NCBI GenBank assembly: GCA_040954595.2
Contig: CM082582.2
Coordinates: 6,572,001-6,636,000, forward strand
Length of the DNA stretch: 64,000 nt
Origin: Balanoglossus misakiensis
Taxonomy: Eukaryota; Hemichordata
Direction: 5' to 3'
Part shown: piece by piece, positions 52,162 through 64,000 of the stretch
Position numbering within the stretch: the first letter of the stretch is position 1
Layout: each line of letters begins with the position of its first letter
The notes under the pieces: model-generated
The model's input: only the letters and a program-made list of their open reading frames with translations
Told to the model about the DNA's origin: nothing
Database searches by the model: none
Program-made: the position numbers and the translations under genes

Positions 52162-53843
52162 CCTTCATTTATAAACTTTTACGGGCCATCATGCCAAATT
52201 TTAAGCTCTAATTAATTTCTACTCTGATACTGTGATATTCGCCCAAAATCCCACAGCACATTTCGAGAGTGGTTCGCAAAAAGATTGATTGGAGATACAC
52301 AGTGTTGTTTACTTCGTTTGCGCACAATGCATTCCTTCTCGCTTTGTTTTCCTCGCATGCCGAACGCGTCTTTACGTTCTTTTACGGCGGAAACTTTTTA
52401 GGCGATTACCGTCAAGGTATGCGGAATATCACAGAGAATTGGACACAGTCTAACGTTATTATTGTCATCTATTGGAATCTGGTTTGACAATGTCGACGGG
52501 TAGAACGATCCCGCACCGACCTTTGTCCTGAATGTCACAGTCAAAAAGAATCTCTACCATCTTTGTGTGAAGTACGAATACGGAATAGTTAGTTGTGGAA
52601 AAAAACGCTGCAGGGAAGGAGAGGACGTCAGTCTGCCCACACAGGCTTGTTGAACACAGTTTTATGTCAGAAGGTCACTTTACCACACTCTGATGACGTC
52701 ATTGCGTTAGATACTTGGCACGCGTTTTGTGCAAAAACATTTCTTGGGAACCCTCGAGGCATCGTAGGCAACGGTTCCGAGGTTTCGTATAAAGCGCTCA
52801 ACCACGCGACGTCAAATCTCTCTCTTTCAATTTCAAATTATGACTGCTGCCGCACAAGATTCGATAATCATGGGTTGTGGACTGTTTTTACGTAACGCAA
52901 CATTTAATAAAGTCTTTGCTGGTGCATATTATCTCTGCCTTGTTAAACACAGCGCACCCTCAACTGTTTAAATTGCTTGAACTCAATACAAATGATATTA
53001 AATCACTTTCCAATAAGCAATTTTTCCTTGTGTACCGGCAGCCATGGTGTGATTAATTTTGTTTCTGTCAGTAGGGGTTCATAAATGTGAACGTCACTTT
53101 CTGCATACCTCGAACAGCAGCACATCGAATTTGGGTGTGGCTCTCTCTGATTGGTTTAATATTCACCTTTATGCAAATTGACTCCCCATCACGCAAATTG
53201 CCTATTAAGGTAATTTTTGCATACTGTGATCACTGAAAACCACTCTGGTCCAAGTGTCTTCTTATTCACACGAGCTCCGTGACATTTATCTGAGCGACTT
53301 GAAAGTGGTTTTGTTACACTCAGGAACACTCCACAGACGAACACAGAAATTGGCACGTACATACGCACAGAGACACTGACCCTAATTCCAGAGTGGAAAG
53401 ATCATGAAAACCAGGCCCGCTGCTCTCAAAGCAGTTTAATGAGCTAATACCATTAAACAACACAAACTGAAACAGGGTAAAATCAAACACATTCAATCTA
53501 ACTCCAATTTCAATATTTTTTCAGTAGCAACTTTATTACTTGATCTCAATTAACATCCACAACATATTTTCCATGGCAACTCTTAAAATGTAAGCAGAGT
53601 TCATAAATACAGACTTTATTTTGTTCTCAATAAAATTTATACTTCAAAGTTTTACAGAATATTCTTTTTAAAGCACAAATGAGCTGAGCATGTTCAAGAG
53701 AGAGAGATGTCAAGAGCCTGGGCTCCTACAAGATATACAACTGCCCTTCTCCACCGCCACCCTATCCACTTAAATGCATTCGGCTATTTGACTTTTATTA
53801 TCTTTGCACCGAGATTTCAGATACTTGAAACGATATTGCTAAG
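52162..53843. other. non-coding stretch
   Basis: Contains a CRE palindrome at 52694-52701. No exon recognised. Confidence 0.45.
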
Positions 53844-54052
53844 TGCTCGCACACACTCGAAGACCATCTGAGAATGTCTTTGATGAGCGGTGGATAGCTG
53901 GGACAAACAGGATCCGTGACTGGGACAGACTCGAGTTACAGAAACTGGAAAGAGATGAGATTCGCGAGAAAAAAACAGAGCAGCTGATACAACTTGACAT
54001 AAACACTTTCAGTGTATTAACCTCTGCCACAGTGAAATCCAAATTCTTCTGA
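53844..54052 (+). CDS. possible terminal exon of an unidentified gene
   Basis: A frame of about 69 codons ends at TGA and could begin at an acceptor GCTAAG|TG just after an in-frame stop. The peptide is strongly charged and helical, with segments such as RPSENVFDERWIAGTNRIRD and LELQKLERDEIREKKTEQLI, which reads like a coiled-coil or cytoplasmic tail rather than chance translation. I do not recognise the family, found no upstream exon to join, and the polypyrimidine tract is weak. It could also be a chance frame. Confidence 0.25.
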
Positions 54053-57000
54053 GAGCAAATTTCAAAAAATTCTGCTCCACCACCCCCATTCTTCTGCACA
54101 TTGGTTCGGCCTCACCACTGTCAACTGCAGGACCGAACCAAAGTGAAGGTGAAGAGGGATGCCAGCAAAATGTTGCCACTCTGTCAGCCTTATTACATTT
54201 TGCACTGAAGCAGAATAGGCGAATAGACAGATCAGATAACGAATAAAAATCAACAATGAATGTAGCCAAGATGTGTCACAAACAATGATGTTGGAGTTGC
54301 TGCCATTAGTAACACAATCATGAGATATGTTTTTCAAGAATGCCCTTCAGCAAATCAGGCTTTTTTTTCACACAAACCATGGCCATTTTATTGCATCTAT
54401 ACCCAACCAAAAACCTTATGAGTTGTACTTAAATTTGTCAGTAAGGTAGGCAGGCCTGGGCACAGGCAACAGCCACCAGTTTTGTAGTTTTTGGAGCGAA
54501 ATAATTCTAAGAGTTGTCTGGCCGAGATGCATGCAAATGAAGCAACAGCAACGTCCAATCAGAAGCGGCGCCGCCTTTGACCAAAAATGGCAATAAATAG
54601 AAACAACTTCGGCAAAAAAAAAACATCAACTTAATAAATAGATATCATAAAATAGAGTAAAACAATTTTAGAACAACATAATCCAGTCAACAAAGTATGA
54701 AGTGATCCAAAAATTCTAAACCACCTGTCGATGTAATCTATACTGTGAATAAAACAGAAACACAAATACACAACTGATACTTCGGAAAAAGTCATGTCAA
54801 AGAAATAATAACATGAACAAAACATTACAACTGATCACCATCTTATTTAGTTTTACGGTTAACAAGTGCAAATTGATATTCTCCCAAAACTCATCCCTTA
54901 TATATGTACAATAAGATTGATCGAATAGTTGACCCTTCATAGCTGTTTGTTCTGTGTTCTTGCAAAAGAAGGAACGCCAAATTTGTATAACAAATTAGGT
55001 GATAGTTTATACTTTCCTTTCAAGTATATTTGAAGTTTAAATTTGTAAACTAATTTCTGCACCTTAAACTATACTTACCTTTATTACTCGAAACAGAAAT
55101 AGGCAAGTATAGTTTATGAGTGCAGAATCACCACACTATACACTTAATTTAAATCTTTTGGTTTTAGCTACTAATTTGGATTCTTCAATGTGGAAAACAT
55201 GGGGGAGGTCAATGGGTTACAGTTATGCCACAAGAAAAGTGTGTCCACTATAGAGAACACGTACCTGGGTCTGGAAAATTTTTTCACAGATCTTGGCAAG
55301 TTGCCTGGTATTTTTGTTTTGGCATCTGGTGGAGCCAGACATTCCTTGCATTTCCAAAAGTCAAAATCTACTTAAAAAGTGGAAATCTATTTCTTTGTTT
55401 CAAACTGTAAGACCAGTTCAGAATGGTTTCGAAGGCAGGCTTCCAGTTCTTTTACTCGGAGAACAAGATGGCATCAAACGAATCTTGCTCTTCCAACAGT
55501 AGATGAGTTGAAAGCCCCATGTACGGAGTAAGAAAACAGAAATCCGGCCATTTCAATCTTTTCACAGCGAAACTTCAAACACAAGGCTGATTGCGTGTGT
55601 CTTTAACACACTGGGTTAATTTGCAGAACCAAATTTCACCACACCCTTCAACAAAAGGGAACACCGCTGGTTCTGCATCATTTAATATTGCACAGCAAAA
55701 AAAAAAAAGTCCTACAAAAACAGAAAGTTTCTCAGACCCAATGTTCTGAGGCACACACACAGGGGTCATCAATCGGATAACCCTCAACCATTTAAATTTC
55801 AGTTTAATTGCCTTGTTGCAGCTGGCTCGAACCCAACCCGATACCACTCCACCGCAATGAGTGGTCTGGTATCTATGGACAAATTGAAACGGAACTAGGG
55901 CTTGTCGCAGATGGATTTTAAACAAAGTACCCTTCATATCTACACCATTTCCTGTTGAAGTTTCTCTTCCTACACATGGAGTAAAACCAGATAACTAGTG
56001 AAATTAGTCACATATCATGACAGGAACACAGAACACAGGCATGGGTGGAGGGGAAATTCGAATTCTTTCAAAAGTTAAACCACAAGCATACAGAGAGCCA
56101 CTTTTCATGGTGGAGTTGTTTCATTTTTTTTTGAGTCGAACTGATTCTTGTTTTCTATAAGAACACATAAAATTCAAGTCGCAAGTCCGACACAAGAGGA
56201 ATATGTGACAGAAAGATTATTGTAAACATTCCTCGCTGTGCTGCCAATTTGTTGGCACAATAGTCGACGGGGAAGGAATTCTTTCCCCCCGCATTACAAT
56301 AAATCGCCGCAAGGCATCGGGATAAATCGGAAGTAATGTGGAGGAGACAATTACCAGGACTGTGGTTCTATTGTCTGTTTGTTACAACACGGGGCTAATT
56401 ACAAACTGGAAAAACAACCTGGGCACAAAGAAAAAAGACATGCCTTTGTGAAATAACGCGAGTAATCTGTTCCTGCTAAACTGTTGCACCAAGATGTCTT
56501 TTATGAATTTGAAAAGTAGACACATCCACAAACAAAAATAAAACTTCACCTGTGGAAATCACACACTTATGAATGTAAAACCTGGGACTCCTATGGTACA
56601 GTCACTGGATTTACAAAAATGCCAGTCAAAAACACACGTGTGTGCGCGCAACGTACGTAACAACAGCGACCGGACCTCACTGGAAACAGACGCCAGTCGA
56701 GGAGGAAAGGTAATATTAATGCTAAAATAGTAGAAATATCTGGCATGGCACCGTGAAATGTACCATGAAATTGACCACATGCAACCCCGACAATAACCCC
56801 ATGTCAGTTTCAACCAGAAAAAACAAATGACAGTCATGCACACAGGAAAGAATGTGTTAGCTCTCCCATCACCGCAGACCGGGTCGCCCTGAACACAGGT
56901 ATTTTTTCCGCGGTCAATTCCTCCCAGTACATGCCCAGTAAGATTACACAACACCTTGCGAAAAACCCTCGTCACAACAAACAGTTAAAATGAAACGGAC

Positions 57001-57300
57001 ACCACTGGGGCAATATATGAGCCATGTATTTAGGAAGTATAACTTTCACTGTGTATTTTTTCCTAAACGATACAGCCCCTCAAACGCTAAGTTGTCTATT
57101 TAACAGTTCCCACAACAAGTGTACCGCCAACAAGGGGGGTTATGAATGCCGACAATGTGTGTACAAGCAGGACATAGAGCCCGCAGGTGAAATCTCTAAA
57201 ATCACAAATAGAAACTTTAGTTGATGTACACCGAGATAACATATTTTTTTTCCAGAGGGGCACCAATTGAATACTTAAACAGGAGTTATAAACAACGAAA
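54053..57300. other. non-coding stretch, possibly 3' UTR or intergenic
   Basis: AT-rich, no convincing frame. Contains the imperfect hairpin at 55055-55127. If the exon at 53844 is real, part of this could be its 3' UTR. Confidence 0.4.
55055..55127. repeat. imperfect inverted repeat (hairpin)
   Basis: TTCTGCACCTTAAACTATAC and GTATAGTTTATGAGTGCAGA are near-complementary arms around a central loop; the pair TAAACTATACTTACCT (55065-55080) and AGGCAAGTATAGTTTA (55101-55116) has one mismatch. Possibly a small fold-back element. Confidence 0.65.
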
Positions 57301-57512
57301 TACTGTAAAACACTTTATTTTCGCAAGCAATTAATTTTCGCCAAATACGCGAGAGCCAAAATAGCGTGAAAATAAAAAGTCGCGTAAATTGTTTTTGGAG
57401 ATAACGATGCAGTGAATGATATAAGAGAACGCGAAAATTAATACTCGCGAAACAGTGGCCTCTCTCGATATCGCGAAAAATTTAACTCGCGAAAATAAAG
57501 TGTTTTACAGTA
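57301..57512. mobile_element. MITE with 24-bp perfect terminal inverted repeats
   Basis: The first and last 24 bp are exact inverted repeats; the outer part is TACTGTAAAACACTTTATTT. The interior is rich in CGCGAAAAT-like subrepeats in both directions. If the outer TA is the duplicated target, the element is of Tc1/mariner type; this is inference. No coding capacity. Confidence 0.85.
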
Positions 57513-60500
57513 CATCCCAACACAAATGTAGGTCAGCTTGAACTTACAGAAAGGGGTAAAAAAGTGCATATATAAACTTGCTATGACAGCACCTACAATG
57601 TACAAGTAATCTGTGTATAATTTTATATTCAGAGTAACTATCTATATATACATTAGAAAATGTTAATGCTTGTAAATCCCAAACAACATGTATAGTGTTT
57701 ATCCGTAAACAATCACTTATCCTGTAAAATTTCTAGACCTGTACGTCATGATGTGTTTACAGTTTTTCACCGAATTGTTGTTCAAATATGGCAAAACAGT
57801 CTTCTCTGACTTGAACTTCGGAAAGGGAACTCTCACTCTGTTTTTTCTATATTTCGTTTGGGGGGGGGGGGGGCAGTTTTTTTGCGCAAAGCATTCTGTA
57901 TCGCTTGAATATGCCAACTTGCCAACTCATTATAACTCAATATGGAGAGCTATTACCTGGTAGCCACCCTAGTCGATTTTCTATCCTCTTTTTACATACT
58001 TGCACACTCTGTTTCTGTACACTTCAACCTTGTTATTGTTTTCTGTGAATCGGCCAAAAAATGCCCTGATTATCGACCAGAAAAAAATATGTCATGCAGT
58101 CAAAAAAAAAAAAATGGGGCTAATGGCATTTCCAGTGAATTGGCAGAATTCCACCGACTCTATTAAAGGCAGCCACGGTACTTTGTCAGTCGTTTGCCCA
58201 CTTTTGATCGAATCTGGTTAAGTGGAACAGGCGCACAAAGAACCGTCAATTACTCGTGCAAGCTTGGGTTAAAATCCAACCAAGCCAGGCGGAGGAAAAA
58301 AGGGGCAAGCGACGGTGATTGCCGACCGGGCGCTTCAAGAAAAGAACACGTACGCCGGCGCGGAAAATCCTTTTTCAAGAGTCGAGTTGAATCCTGCCAA
58401 GAGAGTCGAGTTGAATCTTGCCAAGATGACAAGAGTGCAAATATATACGTCCCCCGCCTTCTTATCAGACGTTGAAATGAAATGAAAAGCGCTTTCAAAA
58501 GTAATTTTCTTATCTGTGCGGTTCAATTTAGCGCGCTTCTCCGCCTCGCTCTTCTCTAGCTGAGACTGCGTCGCGTTTTCTGATGGCAGTGTGGCAGTAT
58601 TAATCACGATTTCCGTCAGGGGCTAATCGCTGTCATGGACAGACACTAGCTTGCAGGAAACAACTGGAAAATCTGGCGGAAGCCCTGTTCATGATCAGTT
58701 CCTTCAAGGCATGTTGAATTGTACCTCTTATCAGAATAACTGTAGTCGCGGGCAACATTAAGGTGTGCATGTGCCTGTAAGATTATTTCTTCAAAGAGAG
58801 ACAAAAATTCTATGACTGAAACCAACATGTACGTGAAAGGGTTAATTTACAACAGTTGAGTATTTCAGCACATCAATCCAGTATGGCTGGTACGGTGTAA
58901 GTGCTTTTTGAGAAGTATTTGCTGAGAGATCCATCACACTGGCATACTGAACGTTCTTGAGGACTGAAAAACTCGTCAGTCCACTTCTTAACCCATACAT
59001 GTTTGTTCATTCAGGGCCTGTTCATCATTCTTCACTTAAGAGTAACGAGACATTTTTTCCATGGCTTTCTTCTCTTTCTCTCTGTTTCTGTGTTTTAGTT
59101 TTACATTTTCCAAGACTACGACGACAGTAACCAAGAAAACAGTTACCGTCCATGCAAACGCCGGCTTCAAAGCAAACACACATACCAGGCATGCTTGAAC
59201 GAAGGACTCCAGCGCGATACTGACAACTGCACGTTGAAATCCAGCACTGCAGGCGCTGATTACACCCTGATTGAAAACCCCAGCTGTTAGCTTCTGGTTA
59301 CAAATATACATACATGTACAACCATTGAAGCTAATTCACATTTCCTACCCTTGCAATGAAAACAGATTTCGCAGCGGCGGGTGTTAATGCTACGTCTAAT
59401 CTGTGTGCACTGGGTGACAGCAAATCAGACGTGTGTTTTTTCTTTCATCGATTTGAAACGCGCTGAACAAGACTGGTACTTGAAAATCAAATTACTCTGC
59501 GTGTGTCTGCCTCTGCCTGGCAAATTGCAAGGCTCGTTTCACATAGGCCCCGATAATATCATCCCTCCTCTGAAATTGCCAACTAATGGGATTCTCCTAC
59601 CCGACTGGGTAAGCTGACAGAAATCATTATCGGACTTGGTAAAATGGGGGAAAAAGACAAGACTACAGACTGTCGTTAGATTGACAGTTCTTAGAGAAGT
59701 CTCTAATGCTGTAATTTTCCGAGAGGCCGCTCACTGAGACGGTGGAAGCGAGCTTCGCGGGCGACAATCAACGAGGAAGGCACCCGACAAGAAAGGTGGG
59801 TAGATGATGATGATGATGATGACGGTGATGATGGCTGGGCTTCTCTAACGTACAACGTGGATCCATGTTGGAATGTTCCATTCCTGGCAGGCAGGTGGTA
59901 TGGGGTAGCTTCTTGAGGGGCTATCTTTTATGTGTTCTTCAGCAGCCGTTGTCGCTTGCATTTATCACATTCTGCAATAAATAATAGAAGAAGATCGAAA
60001 TTAAGTCATTGCATGCCACCTCTCTGTTTCAATAATTGTCCATGTGTCACATTACATGCCAAGTCTTCGCAAAGTTAATTAGCAAATTCTCAATCTCATC
60101 AAAAGAGGTAACCCCTGCAAACAAATGGAACATTATTCAAACAAGACACTCAACAACATGAAGACTGAGGAAACCAAACTTGCTCGATTCAATGAACGCG
60201 TCAGTTTTATTTTAATGCCACTTCTCCAAATAAATGGTTTGGCAGGCTAGTGTTATATTAACAAAATAAATCACACTCGATGATCGCTGAAGTCTTCTGT
60301 TCAATAATGAATATCGTCTCATTTAAGCGAGGCTGGAAACAAATATACTTCAACAAATTGTGCTATTTACGACTAATGGCTGTGGACAATCCTGTGTGTC
60401 CACTCCAGTGATATATAGGTGTAGGTTATGAAGTTTACTTCATCTGCTGTGTACATATCTTGAATAAAATATACAATAACTTTATTTCTAGGAGTGGATT

Positions 60501-63500
60501 GCAAATATCCTGTCTGCACTACGAGTACGCGTGGTCTAGACGTCTACTTGCAGCCCATCTGTGTCGAATTTCCTTCAGTCGATATCGACTACAATGCAGA
60601 ATTAATAAGTTTGAAATGAGGATTTCTTTTCAGTATGTTGACTGGTGCATGTATCTGTTTCTGCGGTGAGATGAATTTCGGTGACAAAAAAACACAGTCT
60701 CTAAATTTAGAATGCCTGCTGTTGCATCATTTATTCATGAATTCCCAGCATGCAGTATTTTGCAGATTTCACAATTTCTCAGTAGCTATGGAATTCGTCG
60801 CAAATGTCTGCCTTACAATCTGGGTACAGGTACATTGTAAATGATATATACATGCACATGACATCATTAACCTCATGCCGCGGGTTTAGGACAGATCTGC
60901 ATAGATTGCCATCTCACTTTGTGTGGTTCTTTTCAAACTTCTGTATATTTCATGATGTCGGTTTCACAGCTGCGTGTGCATTTCAGAGATAAAGCATGAT
61001 CACATATAGATGCTGCTTTCATAGCACAAATGATTGACAGGTTAGTGTCTGTTTCCTGCACAATAAGGATTACCCACTTTAAACACAGACCAGACACAGA
61101 TGGTACGATATTGATAGATTTTTTTTAACAATGAGCGCATGTTCCCTGGGGACAGAAAACAAAACTGTATACGTGTGTCATAATGCAATTAACAACTCGT
61201 GCTCGATACAACTGATCAATTTCAATTAGCGGCTACAAAGGTGGGCATTCTCATCAGTGTTAATTAAGAGAAAATTATTAGCCCCCTGACTGGAAAACGT
61301 CCATGTGCGATAATTGATCAGAGAATGGCTCCTTCAGCGAGATAAAGATTAGGCAAATACACACACGCAGAGCTATAATGTCACAAATGAAATGATATAC
61401 GCTGCCCCCAAAAAATCCATAAATCTATGAAAACTGCATAAGCTCTAGACTGAATGACTTGACTACCAGTCTGCAGTTGGAATAAAATCAATAGAGTGTG
61501 CAGCCTGCCACGTGTGTCGTTCACAGAAACAAAATGCAGCTTAGATCTCTGTTAACGGCGCCTTTGTCTTTTGACATGTCCACGTTTCCGTGCCACTGAT
61601 GATTTTCAATATATAGTGGCACTGTCAATGTTGGTTTGTCACACAAAAGCAATTTTAAATGCCCACTCAGCAGATCTGTCCATCCACCAAACAAATTTGT
61701 TGGCTTTCTGAATTAAAGAAAAAATACTTGCTGTCTTTCGCATTTTATGTTTTGCCAATATTGCCTCACCTTCCCACTAAAGGTTATACAATATTAAACA
61801 CATTGGCAGTAAACGCTGTCCCTTGCCATATATTTGTAGGTTTAGTGTTTGCATATTTTAATTTTGGAGTGTGATTGCAATCGTGACTGCACATCAAGTT
61901 AATATTGTATTGAGAATCTGATGAACTCAAAAGGAAAGTCCACAAAAGGAACTACACTGCACTTTATGATTCAATAACCAGTGGTTTATGAGCATCCACA
62001 TAATCAATGTTTTATATATCCCAAGCTAATCTTTGAGATCTGGTACTTCACAATAACACATATATGTACATGTATGCATGTCAAATATGGGACGAGGGGT
62101 TCTTTGCAAGAAGCGGCCACTCCAAGACTGGTGGAAAAGATCAGAGAAACTTGGATCCCAAACTGGGAGAGGATAACGAAGAGATGAAAAACAGATGCGT
62201 GGATCCCCCTCCCGTCCCCCAAACTCTGACAAAAACAGTTACCCCAGATTCTCTATCGTAAAGTACCTTCACTGAAGTAATAAACCACCATTCACAACAC
62301 ACCACGCTATACAAGCACTCTTGAGGAGTGGTGTACACTCCAGTGAATTTATCTTTCTCATAAATCTCGCCAAGATTTAGTATCAATTGGTCCTCCTTTC
62401 CGGCGACCAAAATTGACTTGTAGTAGTACATGTGGGAGTTGCCAGCACGTGGGTAACCTGTCATTTACAGGTAAAACTGCAGAGACATCAAAAACCTCTT
62501 TCTAATCATCCCTTTTTTTGCCTCCTGCCCTGGGGTGACCGGGCAATCTGTACGCAGAGCGTGGGTGCATGCATCCCCCACCCTGAAGATAAACGATATT
62601 CTGCATTCTATATATATACAGAACAGTACTGATGAAAATTAACAACAGTCGTACCTGGACCGGTGTGATTTCAATGCAAGAATTGCGTGCAAGACAAAAA
62701 AAAAACCGAGAGTAAATTTAGATGGATTGTGTGTACCTGGTGTGTGTCAGCCACTCAATGCACTGAGGCAGACGCCAATATATTTCTCTTGGCTGTGTGA
62801 GTTATCTGTCGAAATCAATCCTTCTTTCCTGTACTCTGTATACGAATGTTCATGTATCATTTTAATTTGTGGGATGCTGTACACGTGGGTTTCTGGCGAT
62901 GGCTGCAGGGACATTGCTCACTGCAGTCACACTGTCTCTTAGTGAAGTGGAATTTTGCATTCACACAAAAAAAAAGAGTACCAAAGTTGCTATGAGTTAA
63001 AAATTTGAAATTATCACACATGAAGAATCATGAAAATACAAAAAAGAATTTATGTATTACTGTAACTAGTTGGAGGGTGGGGTGGGACAGGGCAGGTAGG
63101 TTTGAATCCTCTACACAAGAATAGGATGGAATCATGGTCTTTGGAAGGTTGGGGATATGACCGACCCAATCAATACACAAAGTTGCTGAGTACTTAAGTT
63201 GGTAGTGTGTTGAAAGTTTGTCTCTTAACAGAAAGTTTGAAACTGATGCAATACTAGTCAATGATTATTACGCATAACAAGCAAATGGGTACTGGAATTT
63301 CAGATCTTGAGCAAAAATGAGCAAAATATGCTGTGCATATTAAATTTACGCATTTCATCATCAATGCACATCTAGTTTGCTGACACTGCTGAATGCTGGG
63401 TAATTTGGCAGAAATCAAAAGTATCCCACAAAAACTGCTCCTTCTCTCTCTGATGACATACACTCACAAACAGCCTCTGGGGGATTTATACGAGAAGAAA

Positions 63501-64000
63501 AATTTCATCTCCCAGAATATCAATTTTTAAGCACAGCCCTGTGACAACGCCGACTGCAAGCTATGAAATTGGGATTAAAAGTCAAGTAATTGGATTACAC
63601 GAATACAAGTCATAATTCAATTAGTTTTGACAGAAATGAGCAGTGGATACCCCTCTGGGAAACGACACTGTTACGAAGGTTACGGCGTACCAAATACGTC
63701 ATTTTTATAGTACAGATATGTCACTTCCAATCAGGTGAAGTATCTGCCGGTAAAATCTGCAATGAAAGACGGAGTTCACGATATCAAGTGGACGTGAATG
63801 GACATTCATTTACTTCCATTCATATGCATATGGTCCGCGGTACGAAAAAAACCCATACCTCGACTCGTCACTGCCGTAAAATTAACATTTTCATGTATAA
63901 TGGAAGTCATTTTCCTGTTGGTCTATTTTTTCCACAAAACGTTCCATCGCCCTCCTGAATAGCTCTAATCTATCTGTTGGTGTTCATCATCGCGTTGACA
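57513..64000. other. non-coding stretch to the window end
   Basis: Contains a 14-G run at 57860-57873, a 24-bp tandem duplication (GAGTCGAGTTGAATC) at about 58379-58426, a one-ended TTAACCC-family relic near 58833, and a short GAT run near 59807. None of the short frames looks like a conserved protein. Confidence 0.45.

Noticed and set aside
56559-56975. 138-codon minus-strand frame rich in Cys, Trp and Phe
   Set aside because: Amino-acid composition like random translation, no conserved motif.
59036-59311. 91-codon hydrophobic minus-strand frame
   Set aside because: Looks like a membrane protein fragment at first, but no family signature and no adjoining exons.

Overview
This is a piece of animal nuclear DNA. 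Protein-coding genes are split by GT-AG introns whose phases match exactly, there is a eukaryotic tRNA gene with internal A and B boxes and a pol III terminator, and there are long non-coding stretches, microsatellites, a satellite array and a Penelope-like retroelement family. The gene content (bacterial-type 3-hydroxybutyrate dehydrogenase paralogs, GPT2, a C16orf87-like gene) and the many ACATGTACATGTA-type motifs suggest a marine invertebrate, perhaps a deuterostome such as a hemichordate or amphioxus. I cannot fix the species from sequence alone.

Layout. 1-16890: an almost pure satellite array with an 88-bp monomer, broken by a 100-N assembly gap at 1963-2062, with local variant blocks and a decayed right edge. 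16900-18450: a small intronless TATA-box gene of unknown function (130 aa) and, behind it, a degenerate second copy of the same unit whose coding part is gone. 18795-18867: tRNA-Val(AAC). 19198-23091 and 24228-26605 (both minus strand): two tandem eight-exon short-chain dehydrogenase genes of the 3-hydroxybutyrate dehydrogenase type. Each carries in one intron a short Penelope-like element with a 12-bp target-site duplication and a hammerhead-ribozyme-like motif. 28476-34632 (minus): a complete 13-exon alanine aminotransferase gene (519 aa, GPT2-like). 35300-37102 (plus): a complete five-exon C16orf87-like gene (165 aa), head to head with the aminotransferase across about 670 bp. 37.1-64 kb: mostly non-coding, with microsatellites, small inverted-repeat elements, full cAMP-response-element palindromes and one possible orphan terminal exon at 53844-54052.

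How it fits together. The dehydrogenase pair and the aminotransferase are plausible neighbours in ketone-body and pyruvate/alanine metabolism, but nothing in the sequence shows co-regulation. The head-to-head GPT2/C16orf87 pair probably shares a bidirectional promoter; from memory the same two genes are also neighbours on human chromosome 16, which would make this an old linkage. The 26-kb gene-poor right side looks like intergenic or intronic DNA that may hold regulatory elements. I did not find an unmistakable new multi-gene system. The most unusual items are the ribozyme-like motif in the Penelope-like copies, the orphan gene at the satellite edge with its ruined duplicate, and the divergence between the two dehydrogenase paralogs.
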